From NCBI GenBank assembly GCA_035649395.1, contig DASRJR010000227.1, positions 1-23,233 of the forward strand: DNA of 23,233 bases. The letters run 5' to 3'. This document shows, piece after piece, positions 14,031 to 22,907 of the stretch (positions within the stretch are counted from its first letter, which is position 1; each line of letters starts with the position of its first letter). A model generated the notes under the pieces. It was not told where the DNA came from, did not search any database, and saw only the letters and a list, made by a program, of their open reading frames with translations. This DNA comes from Gp6-AA40 sp035649395 (GTDB taxonomy: Bacteria; Acidobacteriota; Vicinamibacteria; Vicinamibacterales; UBA2999). The position numbers were made by a program, and so were the translations under genes.

Positions 14031-14879
14031 CTAGCGCCGGCCTGAGACGACCAACGCGAAACCGGGCACCCGCACGATGCCGCGCTCGCGAAAGCGATTG
14101 AACCCGCGCCGGAGGCCACCGCGCAGCGCTTGACGTCGGGCGGGCGAGAGCGTGTCGTACAGATCGCACATTGCCACCTCGGACTGCATGCGCACGCAGT
14201 CGTCGAGCGAGCCGAAGGTAGTGCCCGCGTGGACCCCTTCCTCGCGCACCTCTTCGAAGCCCGCGCGGCGCATCAGCCCGGCCAGCCGCCCCGGACGCGC
14301 GAGCCGCAACGGATGCGGAATCGTCTCGGGATCAGGCACCGGGCCAGGATCAAAGTGCCGGCGCAGGCGCGCCCGAATCGCGATCGACGGATTCTGCTCG
14401 AGCGACCCCCACACGGCGAATGCGGCGCGTCCGCCGCGCCGCAGCGCGTCGCGCACGTTACCGAGTGCCGTGTCGAGATCGGAGGCGAACATCAGGGCGA
14501 AGCGTGAGACCGCCACGTCGAAGCGCGAACCGCGATAGCGGAAGGCAGCAAGGTCTCCGCGGCGAAAGCGCACGTTGCCGAGCTGTGCCATGCGAGTGCG
14601 CCGGCGCGCGACCTCGAGCATCGGCACCGAGACGTCGACGCCGAGCACCTGTCCCTTCGGTCCAACGTAGCGCGCCAGGGCGAGCGAGGGCTCGCCGGAG
14701 CCGCAGCCGAAATCGACCACGCGATCGCCGACCTCAAGTCCGGTGGTGCGCATCAGCACCGGGTCGATCGGCGCGAGTGCGGCCATGACGACCGACTCCC
14801 ACGCCTCCCATCGGTGGGCGACGTTGGTCCAGAACTGAGGCTCGATGCGGCGGGGTGTTGCCTTGGCGCCTCGTGACAT
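14031..14879 (-). CDS. Class I SAM-dependent methyltransferase
   Basis: From the ATG at 14879 the product has 282 residues. The SAM-binding motif I is VVDFGCGSGEPSLALARYVG, followed by GQVLGVDVSVPMLEVARRR (acidic residue for the ribose), RFRRGDLAAFRY, FDVAVSRFALMFASD and LRRGGRAAFAVWG. This order fits UbiE/Methyltransf_11-type enzymes, which methylate small molecules; the substrate is unknown. No ribosome binding site precedes 14879. The same frame is open upstream to ATG 15041, which does have GAGGA before it and overlaps the ADOP stop, giving a possible 336-residue chimera that starts with ADOP residues. Which start is used is unresolved. Its 3' end abuts a transposase relic, and the gene appears to have been inserted into a second ADOP gene. 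Confidence 0.83.
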   Translation of the reverse strand: MSRGAKATPRRIEPQFWTNVAHRWEAWESVVMAALAPIDPVLMRTTGLEVGDRVVDFGCGSGEPSLALARYVGPKGQVLGVDVSVPMLEVARRRTRMAQLGNVRFRRGDLAAFRYRGSRFDVAVSRFALMFASDLDTALGNVRDALRRGGRAAFAVWGSLEQNPSIAIRARLRRHFDPGPVPDPETIPHPLRLARPGRLAGLMRRAGFEEVREEGVHAGTTFGSLDDCVRMQSEVAMCDLYDTLSPARRQALRGGLRRGFNRFRERGIVRVPGFALVVSGRR

Positions 14880-14975
14880 GCGGCGTATCGTGGCACCAAA
14901 GAACTGACCCCGCAACATCCGCCCGTCGCGGATTCCGTGGTTCCGGAGACGTAAGCGCGAAAAACCAAGATAAGC

Positions 14976-15041
14976 CTGCGCAGCCAGGAGATCGAGGTGG
15001 TGCTGAATCTCGGAGTCGAGCCTGTCGTCGGGCCGTATCAT
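14976..15041 (-). pseudogene. 5' remnant of a second ADOP permease gene
   Basis: ATG at 15041 overlaps the TGA of the intact ADOP gene (ATGA, 15038-15041) with GAGGA 4 bases upstream. The 22 codons read MIRPDDRLDSEIQHHLDLL then AAQ, which parallels the N-terminus of the neighbouring permease (RLDDEIQHHLDLLTAEY). After LLAAQ the homology ends, and the frame continues through about 96 bp of unexplained sequence into the methyltransferase. Confidence 0.72.
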
Positions 15042-17614
15042 TCGGTCCTCAACGCAGCGACGGGATCGAGCCGCATCGCACGCCGGGAAGGAATCACCGA
15101 TGCGAGCAGCGTCGCCGCCGCCAGCACCAGGATGACGCCGGCGAACGTCGCCGGATCGGCGGCGCTGGTTCCGATCAGCACGCCTCGAAGCAGTTGTCCG
15201 ACCGCGAGCGCCCCCAGCAGGCCGATCGACAACCCGACCAGGAGTTGCTTCGCGGCGCGCTGCGTGACGAGCCACCAGACCTGGGCGCTCATCGCGCCCA
15301 GGGCAATCCGCAGCCCGATCTCGCGCGTGCGCTGCGCCGTGGCGTACGCCGTCACCGCGTAGACGCCGACAGCCGCGAGAAACAACCCGACTGCCGCCAT
15401 AGCCGACACCAGCGTCGCGAAGACCCGTAATCCCAGCCGCTCGTCGGAGCGGGCCAGCGACTCGTCGAGTGTCGTCACGTCATAGAGCGCGATGTCGGGA
15501 TCGATCTGGTCCAGTTGTTCGCGAAGGGCCGCCGCAACCGATGCCGGCGGCGCATCCGACCTGACCAGCACGGTGGCGCCGGCGAGCGGGTTGCCCTGAT
15601 ACGGAATGTAAATCGTCGGCTCGAACGATCCGCCCGCTTCGGTGCTACGCTGCCGGACATTGGGCGCGACGCCGACAACCGTGAATGTTTCGGTGTTCCC
15701 ATTTGCAGGGTTGCCGACTGTCAGCGTGACCGGACCACCGAGCGGATTGGCGCCGCCTCCATGCAGCGCCACGAATCGTTCGTTGACGATGACCGGCGTC
15801 TGGCCAGCGACGACCTCCGACGCCCTGAACCCCCGGCCGCTCACGACGCGCGTCCGCAGGGTCTCGAAGTAGCGCGCGCCCACCGTCACCGTTCGTACGA
15901 CGCGGTACTGCCGCGGATCCGAGACAGTCGCGTCGACGAGTCGCCGCTGAGCGCCGCCTTCAAACGGCGCCTGGCTCGCAATCGTCGCCTGCAGGCCGGA
16001 GCGATCGAGCTGCTCCTGTAGCCGCCCGTAAAACTGCGCACGCGCGTCACGCGTCTCGTACCGCACCCCGGCCAGCTGGAAGCGCGTGCGCACGATACCG
16101 GCCGTCGGCACGCCGGGATCGATGTCCTGCTGCGCGGCGATGCTACGCACCAGAAGACCGGCGGCGCACAGCAGCATCGGCGTCAGAGCGAGCTGCGCGA
16201 TCACAAACCGGTTGGTCCAGCGGCTGCGCGCGGCCGCCCCCGCCGACGTCGCGTTGAGCACGCCGGCGATCCTCGTCCTCGACGCCTGGAGTGCGGGAAC
16301 CACTCCGAACGCGATGCCGGCGGCGAGACACAGCGTGGCGAAGAAGGCAAACACGCGCCAGTCGATCGAGTATCCGAGCCAGTACGGCGGCGGCACGTCG
16401 CCACTGGCCAGCGTCGTCCAGAACGACCGCACGCCAGCCAGCGATAACCAGAGCCCCGCGAGCCCGCCGACGATCGCGAGCAGCACACTTTCGACGAGCA
16501 TTTGCCGGACGACGCGAATGCGGGAGGCGCCGATCGCGAGACGCACGGACATCTCGCGGGCCCGCTGCGCCGCACGCGCGAGCAGGAGATTCGCCACATT
16601 CGCGATGGCGATGAGCAGCACCGCCACCACGACCGCCGCCAGCACCGGCGTGGCGTCACGGGCACGGCCGCCGACACCCCACGTTTCGCCGAATGGCAGG
16701 ACGCGCGGCTCGACGCCGCGGTCGGTCCCCGGATAGCGATCGGCGAGAATCTTCGCAATGCCGCGCAGCTCAGCGGCCGCGCCATCGATCGACGCGCCGG
16801 GCGCCAGACGACCGAATCCCCTAAGCGTCTCGGCTCGATCACGCCGCACCGTCTCAGGCAAGTGCGACGCCGGCTGCCACAGCCGCGAGCGAAGCGGAAA
16901 GCCGAACCCGGCGCGCATCACGCCCACGACCGTCGATGGGACGCCGTTGATCCGAATCGTCCGCCCGATCACTGCAGGGTCGGCACCATACCGCTCACGC
17001 CAGATGCGTTGGCCAAGCACCACGACCGGCGGCGCGTCCTCGCGCTCGTCCGCGGGGATGAAGCTGCGGCCGAGAATCGGCCGCTCGCCAATGAGATCGA
17101 AGGCGTTCGCCGACAGGAATGCTCCCGTCAGCCGCTCGGGCGTGCCGGTATCGTCCGCGAGGTTCATGGTGGCCTCGCTGGCGACAGCGAGACCATCAAA
17201 CGATCGCGCCTCGCGGCGCCAGTCCTGAAGATCCGGGTAGGACACGTCGCCGATTTCAACGGTCCGCTCCGGCTCCGCAAACGGCAAATCGGGGTACAGG
17301 ACGGTGGACACGATCGTGAACACCGTGGTGGCGGGAGCGATGCCGAGCGCGAGCGCAATGGCGGCTGTGAGCGTGACCCAGCGGTCTTTGAGCAGCATCC
17401 GGACTCCGTAGCGCGCATCGCGAGCCAGATCGTCGAGCCAGCGGAACCCGCGCCAGTCGCGATGCCGTTCCTTCATCGCCTGGACGTTTCCGAAAGCGCG
17501 CCTGGCGGCGAGCCGCGCCTCGTCCGGCGACATGCCGCGGGCTTCGTATTCCGCTGTCAGGAGATCGAGATGGTGCTGGATCTCGTCGTCCAGCCGCTCG
17601 GCGCGGCGCGTCAC
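15038..17614 (-). CDS. ADOP-type ABC transporter permease (duplicated MacB/FtsX)
   Basis: The 858-residue protein begins with the ADOP N-terminal region (RLDDEIQHHLDLLTAEYEAR, ARLAARRAFGNVQAMKERHRD). Two MacB-type units follow. Each has a leading membrane helix and periplasmic domain (first: WVTLTAAIALALGIAPATTV, VVVLGQRIWRERYGADPAVI; second: RFVIAQLALTPMLLCAAGLL) and an FtsX block of three helices (first: VLAAVVVAVLLIAIANVANLLL, with REMSVRLAIGASR; second: VFATLVSAMAAVGLFLAAVGV, with REIGLRIALGAM). The end is SRRAMRLDPVAALRTE. Such proteins are abundant in Acidobacteria and lack an adjacent ATPase gene, as here; their cargo is not known. The GTG at 17614 is preceded by GAGGA 6 bases away and overlaps the PadR stop (GTGA), so the two are coupled. 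Confidence 0.92.
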   Translation of the reverse strand: MTRRAERLDDEIQHHLDLLTAEYEARGMSPDEARLAARRAFGNVQAMKERHRDWRGFRWLDDLARDARYGVRMLLKDRWVTLTAAIALALGIAPATTVFTIVSTVLYPDLPFAEPERTVEIGDVSYPDLQDWRREARSFDGLAVASEATMNLADDTGTPERLTGAFLSANAFDLIGERPILGRSFIPADEREDAPPVVVLGQRIWRERYGADPAVIGRTIRINGVPSTVVGVMRAGFGFPLRSRLWQPASHLPETVRRDRAETLRGFGRLAPGASIDGAAAELRGIAKILADRYPGTDRGVEPRVLPFGETWGVGGRARDATPVLAAVVVAVLLIAIANVANLLLARAAQRAREMSVRLAIGASRIRVVRQMLVESVLLAIVGGLAGLWLSLAGVRSFWTTLASGDVPPPYWLGYSIDWRVFAFFATLCLAAGIAFGVVPALQASRTRIAGVLNATSAGAAARSRWTNRFVIAQLALTPMLLCAAGLLVRSIAAQQDIDPGVPTAGIVRTRFQLAGVRYETRDARAQFYGRLQEQLDRSGLQATIASQAPFEGGAQRRLVDATVSDPRQYRVVRTVTVGARYFETLRTRVVSGRGFRASEVVAGQTPVIVNERFVALHGGGANPLGGPVTLTVGNPANGNTETFTVVGVAPNVRQRSTEAGGSFEPTIYIPYQGNPLAGATVLVRSDAPPASVAAALREQLDQIDPDIALYDVTTLDESLARSDERLGLRVFATLVSAMAAVGLFLAAVGVYAVTAYATAQRTREIGLRIALGAMSAQVWWLVTQRAAKQLLVGLSIGLLGALAVGQLLRGVLIGTSAADPATFAGVILVLAAATLLASVIPSRRAMRLDPVAALRTE

Positions 17615-17937
17615 GACGGATCCTCGAGAAGGCGGTTCATCATGGCGACTGTTCGCGCCCACACGTCCGCTTCGATGGCCAGCTGCTTCTTGCCTGTGCG
17701 TGTAATCGAGTAGAAACGGGCGCGGCGGTTGTTCTCGCTCGTGCCCCACTCGCTCCTGATCCACCCCTTCTGCTCCAGCCGCAGCAGCGCCGGATAGATG
17801 GTGCCCTGGTTCAAGGCGAGCATTCCTTCGGCGATCTGTTCGATGCGCCGCGCGATCCCGTACCCGTGCTGCGGCCCCATCGCGTCGAGGGTCCGCAGCA
17901 CCATCAGGTCCAGCGCGCCATAAGGAACTTCGTCCAT
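17611..17937 (-). CDS. PadR family transcriptional regulator
   Basis: The 108-residue protein is a winged-helix PadR regulator: LDLMVLRTLDAMGPQHGYGIARR, IEQIAEGMLALNQGTIYPAL, LLRLEQKGWIRSEWGTSENN and RRARFYSITRTGKKQL are all typical. AGGAG lies 9 bases upstream of the ATG. Length is normal for the short PadR-s1 group. It is translationally coupled to the ADOP permease and most likely represses this operon; the inducer is unknown. The 160 bp upstream carry TTGACC followed by CTACATGG, which could be part of a promoter or operator, but I cannot place them securely. Confidence 0.93.
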   Translation of the reverse strand: MDEVPYGALDLMVLRTLDAMGPQHGYGIARRIEQIAEGMLALNQGTIYPALLRLEQKGWIRSEWGTSENNRRARFYSITRTGKKQLAIEADVWARTVAMMNRLLEDPS

Positions 17938-18097
17938 CGCGAATGTCTCCTGTGGACCATCAACACGAGCAGGTCCTGTGCCATGTAGACGGTCAACAGA
18001 GGAAATGGTTCACCGCTGCCCCCTCGCGGCGACGCCGTGCGGCGCCGAACAAGGCGGGATCGGGTGATGCCACAACGCCGAATCTCTAGAAAGGGGG

Positions 18098-18175
<78 letters not shown>

Positions 18176-18309
18176 AGAGGTGAGAGTGTGATCGTTTTGC
18201 CGCTCACTCCGGACGCGACCGGAGAGGCACAAACGTTCACTATACCACGGGCATCGCAGCGACCTGTCCGTCGGCGTGTGTATCATCGGCGTACTGCCGA
18301 GGAGCCGCC

Positions 18310-18495
18310 GTGAAGGACTACACACTGCACCCGATCGATCTCGACTCGGAGATGGTCGCGTATCTCACTGAGGTCGCGAAGACGTACGGCCTGCCGGACA
18401 TCGGCAAAGCCGTGCGCTGCCTGGTGAACTACGCGCGCGAGCACGACGCGACGCGTGACGAGATCTTCAGCGAGGTGCGCTGTATGGGTTGTTGA
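18310..18495 (+). CDS. Small conserved-looking protein with C-terminal CxxC
   Basis: The GTG start is preceded by GAGGAG with a 5-base gap, a strong ribosome binding site that supports this 61-residue protein. It reads as a short helical protein with an N-terminal beta-like segment (YTLHPIDLDSEMVAYLTEVA), a middle like a ribbon-helix-helix (YGLPDIGKAVRCLVNYARE), and the end RCMGC; a third cysteine is at AVRCLV. The CxxC end could bind metal or be redox-active. No function can be assigned from sequence alone. The stop overlaps the -35 of the moaB promoter. It is co-directional with moaB and moeA. Confidence 0.7.
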   Translation: MKDYTLHPIDLDSEMVAYLTEVAKTYGLPDIGKAVRCLVNYAREHDATRDEIFSEVRCMGC

Positions 18496-18520
18496 GCGGT
18501 CAGGTGAAGCCGCACATAAT
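18492..18520 (+). promoter_or_regulatory. Sigma-70 promoter of moaB, leaderless start
   Basis: TTGAGC (18492-18497) and CATAAT (18515-18520) are exactly 17 bases apart. The GTG start of moaB lies 6 bases after the -10, so transcription would begin at or next to the start codon. Confidence 0.6.
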
Positions 18521-18526
18521 CGCCTC

Positions 18527-19030
18527 GTGAGTTCCGGGGACCACAAAGCGCAGGCACCGCCCGTGGTCGGATGTTACGTGCTCACGATCAGTGACACGCG
18601 CACGGAGGACACCGACACGAGCGGCCGCGCCATCCGCGATCTGCTCGCCCAGGCCGGCCACACGGTGACCGGACACGCGCTCGTGCGCGACGAACCGGAG
18701 CAAGTGGCGGCGCTGATTCGAAGCCGCCTGACCGATCGGACCACCCGCGTCATCATCACCACAGGCGGCACCGGCATCAGCGCGCGCGACACCACCTACG
18801 AAGCCGTCAACGCCCTGCTCGAAAAGCGACTCGACGGATTCGGTGAATTGTTTCGCACGCTCAGCTTTCACGAGATCGGATCGTCCGCGATGATGAGCCG
18901 CGCCACCGCCGGCACCGTTGGCCGCACGGCAATCTTCGTGCTCCCCGGCTCGCTCGCCGCGGTCCGTCTCGCGATGGAGAAGTTGATCGTGCCCGAGCTG
19001 GGGCATGTGGTACAGCAACTGGACAAGTAG
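18527..19030 (+). CDS. moaB: MoaB/Mog family molybdopterin adenylyltransferase
   Basis: The 167-residue protein belongs to the MoaB/Mog family, which adenylates molybdopterin before molybdate insertion. It has the family pieces VGCYVLTISDTRTEDTDTSG, VIITTGGTGISARDTTYEAV, FGELFRTLSFHEIGSSAMMS and the C-terminal FVLPGSLAAVRLAMEKLIVP. The GTG at 18527 is chosen because it begins just before the conserved fold and sits directly downstream of a good promoter; no ribosome binding site is visible. MoeA follows after 13 bp, the usual partner in the last steps of molybdenum cofactor synthesis. No molybdoenzyme is in the window. Confidence 0.9.
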   Translation: MSSGDHKAQAPPVVGCYVLTISDTRTEDTDTSGRAIRDLLAQAGHTVTGHALVRDEPEQVAALIRSRLTDRTTRVIITTGGTGISARDTTYEAVNALLEKRLDGFGELFRTLSFHEIGSSAMMSRATAGTVGRTAIFVLPGSLAAVRLAMEKLIVPELGHVVQQLDK

Positions 19031-19043
19031 CAACTAGCGCGTC

Positions 19044-20264
<1,221 letters not shown>

Positions 20265-20540
20265 TTATTGCGATCTCACCCCGACGCTGAGCAGCCGCGA
20301 CGAAAAGTGGAGGCCGGATCCCACCGCGCCTTTCAGGCTGATCTGCAGCCGGAGCCGATCATCCTCGCGGAAGAGTCGCACGATCCCACCTTCGCGAAGA
20401 AACGCCGTCGTCTCGCCAATCGTGAGGACGTAATTCGAGCGCGCCCCGCGGAGCAACAGCGCGGCCCGGCGATCTTCAGGGGCACTCACGAAGAGCAAAT
20501 GACACCGGCAGTCCTCATCGTCGTCATCAAGGCGGCGCAC
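20265..20540 (-). pseudogene. YfiR (DUF4154) family C-terminal fragment
   Basis: The frame encodes CRCHLLFVSAPEDRRA, YVLTIGETTAFLREGGIVRL, DRLRLQISLKGAVGSGLHF and SSRLLSV, a clear match to the C-terminal half of YfiR-family periplasmic proteins that modulate c-di-GMP signalling partners. The N-terminal half is missing; upstream the same frame runs into TonB-receptor sequence without a stop. It is convergent with moeA with no bases between the stops. It is not expected to be functional. Confidence 0.62.
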
Positions 20541-20544
20541 CCGA

Positions 20545-20734
20545 ATCTCACGATCGTGGAGCCTGCTGTCGCGGGTGACAGGATCCGCGTATCGACGGTC
20601 GAACAGGTTGTAGGCCCCGAAGCTCAGCTCGAAACGTCGATTGAGCGTCGTCGTCTCACGGCAAATCCGGCCACAGTGCCGCCATCCAGGCTGCGGCGAG
20701 CGCCCATCGCACGGACGTCCACGGCCACAATCGA
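20545..20734 (-). pseudogene. TonB-dependent receptor C-terminal relic
   Basis: Two adjacent frames together give a TonB-barrel end: SIVAVDVRAMGARRSLDGG and TVAGFAV in one frame, then TTTLNRRFELSFGAYNLFD and RRYADP in the next. One frameshift lies near 20650-20657. The motif GAYNLFDRRYADP is typical of the penultimate strands. The true C-terminus is missing and the frame passes into the YfiR fragment, which suggests a deletion joining two neighbouring genes. Confidence 0.55.
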
Positions 20735-21009
20735 GGCGACAGGCTTGATGGGAATCGTCAGGGGGCTCGTAAGATCGTGTTGTTGCAACACGTTGACCGC
20801 AAACCGAGGTCTTGCGCGCTGACGATGGTGTCGGCCATCCGTCGTGGCCGGTCGGCCGGGCGTCACTGCCGTCGCACGGAGGAACGGCGCGCGCCGCAGG
20901 AGCGCCTCGCCGAGGCCCTCACGAGGGCGGTGTTATAATTTCGTGATCGTTTTCGCAATATATCCGCAATCTTTCCTGCAACTTAAGCGAGTCGGGAGAA
21001 GTTCGAAAC
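20735..21009. other. 275-bp leader and decayed region before korA
   Basis: No gene is supported. It may hold more decayed receptor sequence at its left end. A 6-bp perfect hairpin (GCCCTC-ac-GAGGGC, 20915-20928) lies just before the korA -10 element. Confidence 0.5.
20931..20939 (+). promoter_or_regulatory. Extended -10 promoter before korA
   Basis: TG-T-TATAAT is a perfect extended -10 element. No -35 is visible, which is normal for this class. It lies 70 bp before the korA start, in the only AT-rich stretch nearby. Confidence 0.55.
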
Positions 21010-22845
21010 ATGTCTGTGACCGACGCTGCCGTCCAAGAAGCCGGCCCGCGACACACCACCGAGCGCATCACCAACGATTTCGCCATTCAGGTCGCGACCG
21101 TCAACGGGTCAGGCAGCCAGACCGCAAACCTCGTCCTGCTCCGATCGATCTTTCAGATGGGCGTGCCGGTCGGGGGCAAGAACATGTTCCCGTCGAATAT
21201 CGCCGGCCTGCCGACGTGGTACACCATCCGCGCCAACGCCAACGGCTACATCGGCCGCAAGAAGGAGGTCGACTTCCTCGTCGCCATGAACGCGGAGACG
21301 GCGCGAGAAGACGTCATGTCGCTCGCCCCGGGCGCGGCCGTCCTTTACGACGAACCGCTCAGGTTGAACGAGCTTCGCAAGGACCTCATTTTCTACCCGG
21401 TCCCGTTCGACAAGTTGATGCAGCCGATCACGCACGACGCGAAGCTCCGTCGGCTCGTGCGCAACATGATTTACGACGGCGTGCTGTCCCGTCTGCTGTC
21501 CATCGACATGGCGCAGATGGAAAAGGCGCTGCGCAAGCAGCTCGGCAAGAAGCAGAAGGCGATCGACCTGAACATGGCAGCGCTGAAAGCGGGCTACGAC
21601 TTCGCCGACGCCAACCTGCCCAAGCAGGACCCCTTCGTCATCGCCCCGATGAACAAGACGCAGGGGATGATCCTGATCGAAGGCAACGCTGCCGCGGCCA
21701 TCGGCTGCATGCTGGCGGGCGTCACGTTCGTCGCGTGGTACCCGATCACGCCATCCTCGTCACTGTGCGAATCGCTGATCGACTACCTCAAGAAGTATCG
21801 ACGCGATCCTGAAAGCGGCAAGACGACCTACGCGGTGATTCAGGCGGAAGACGAGCTCGCTGCCCTGGGCATGGTGCTCGGTGCGGGGTGGGTCGGCGCG
21901 CGGGCGATGACCTCGTCCGCGGGGCCTGGCATCTCGTTGATGGCCGAGTTCACCGGTCTGGGCTACTACGCCGAGATCCCCGCGGTGGTGTTCGACGTCC
22001 AGCGATGCGGACCGTCGACGGGCCTGCCGACGCGAACCGGGCAACAGGACATCCTCTCGGCGGCGGTGCTGTCGCACGGCGACACTAAACACCCGCTGCT
22101 GCTGCCCGCCTCCGTGGAGGAGTGCTATTCGATGGCGATCGAGTCGTTCGATCTCGCCGAACAGTTACAGACGCCGGTGTTCGTGATGACCGATCTCGAC
22201 CTCGGCATGAACACCTGGATGTCGAAGCCCTTCGAGTACCCGACCAAGACGCCGAACCGCGGCAAGCGGCTCGACGCGCCGACGCTGCAGCGCCTCGGCG
22301 AGTTCGGCCGCTATCGCGACGTCGACGGCGACGGTATTCCCTACCGCACGGTTCCAGGCGACGGCATGCCGGCGTACTTCACCCGCGGGTCTGGCCACAA
22401 CGAGCTGGCGCAGTACAGCGAGCGGGCCGAGGACTACTCGAAGAACCTGGCGCGGTTGGCGCGCAAATTCGAAACGGCGCGGACGCTCGTCCCCAAGCCG
22501 GAAGTCGAGCTCAAGCCGAACACCAAAGTCGGCATCATCGCCTACGGCACGACGCACTGGGCGATCGTGGAATCGCGCGACCAGCTCCGCAACGAGCACA
22601 CGCTCGAGACGTCGTATCTGCGGCTGCGCGCCTATCCGTTCACGTCAGAGGTGTTCGATTTCATCGACCGCTGCGATCGCGTCTACCTGGTCGAGCAGAA
22701 CCGCGACAGCCAGATGCTCTCGCTGCTGCGGATGGAAGCGAACCCGGCGCAGATCGCGAAGATGCGGTCCATCCCGCAATTCGCCGGCCTGCCGATCGAC
22801 GGCCGGACGGTCACGACCGAGTTAATGAAACAAGAGCGATCGTAG
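21010..22845 (+). CDS. korA: 2-oxoacid:ferredoxin oxidoreductase, fused gamma-alpha subunit (KorA type)
   Basis: The 611-residue subunit is a gamma-alpha fusion. The gamma domain comes first (QVATVNGSGSQTANLVLLRS, PVGGKNMFPSNIAGLPTWYT, about residues 20-205), then the alpha pyrimidine-binding domain (IEGNAAAAIGCMLAGVTFV, WYPITPSSSLCESLIDYL, MTSSAGPGISLMAEFTGLGY, STGLPTRTGQQD, VFVMTDLDLGMNTWMSK), then the C-terminal domain (VGIIAYGTTHWAIVESRDQL, DRVYLVEQNRDSQML). With its beta subunit it oxidatively decarboxylates a 2-oxoacid, probably 2-oxoglutarate, to acyl-CoA and reduced ferredoxin in the cytoplasm. GGGAG lies upstream of the ATG. The beta gene follows after 62 bp. Confidence 0.93.
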   Translation: MSVTDAAVQEAGPRHTTERITNDFAIQVATVNGSGSQTANLVLLRSIFQMGVPVGGKNMFPSNIAGLPTWYTIRANANGYIGRKKEVDFLVAMNAETAREDVMSLAPGAAVLYDEPLRLNELRKDLIFYPVPFDKLMQPITHDAKLRRLVRNMIYDGVLSRLLSIDMAQMEKALRKQLGKKQKAIDLNMAALKAGYDFADANLPKQDPFVIAPMNKTQGMILIEGNAAAAIGCMLAGVTFVAWYPITPSSSLCESLIDYLKKYRRDPESGKTTYAVIQAEDELAALGMVLGAGWVGARAMTSSAGPGISLMAEFTGLGYYAEIPAVVFDVQRCGPSTGLPTRTGQQDILSAAVLSHGDTKHPLLLPASVEECYSMAIESFDLAEQLQTPVFVMTDLDLGMNTWMSKPFEYPTKTPNRGKRLDAPTLQRLGEFGRYRDVDGDGIPYRTVPGDGMPAYFTRGSGHNELAQYSERAEDYSKNLARLARKFETARTLVPKPEVELKPNTKVGIIAYGTTHWAIVESRDQLRNEHTLETSYLRLRAYPFTSEVFDFIDRCDRVYLVEQNRDSQMLSLLRMEANPAQIAKMRSIPQFAGLPIDGRTVTTELMKQERS

Positions 22846-22846
22846 G

Positions 22847-22864
22847 GGCCGCCTTCAGGCGGCC
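22847..22864. repeat. Palindrome between korA and korB, first copy
   Basis: GGCCGCCT-TC-AGGCGGCC, an 8-bp stem that starts one base after the korA stop codon. Confidence 0.8.
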
Positions 22865-22871
22865 AACGTGG

Positions 22872-22891
22872 GGGCCGCCTCGAGGCGGCCC
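22872..22891. repeat. Palindrome between korA and korB, second copy
   Basis: A perfect 20-bp palindrome with half-site GGGCCGCCTC, centred on CTCGAG like the palindrome at 9841-9872. It shares GGCCGCCT with the first copy. It lies 16 bases before the korB start, close to the ribosome binding site AGAGGA. Confidence 0.8.
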
Positions 22892-22907
22892 AAGAGGACA
22901 ACGACGA

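Noticed and set aside
16502..17713. 403-codon plus-strand frame opposite the ADOP permease
   Set aside because: Arg/Ala-rich shadow of the permease with no family match; GC-rich DNA gives long antisense frames.
20624..20866. 80-codon minus-strand frame as a separate small gene
   Set aside because: Its second half is better explained as part of a frameshifted TonB receptor relic.
20915..20928. Hairpin GCCCTC-ac-GAGGGC as an intrinsic terminator
   Set aside because: The following TTATAATTT is better read as an extended -10 promoter for korA, and no upstream plus-strand gene needs a terminator there.
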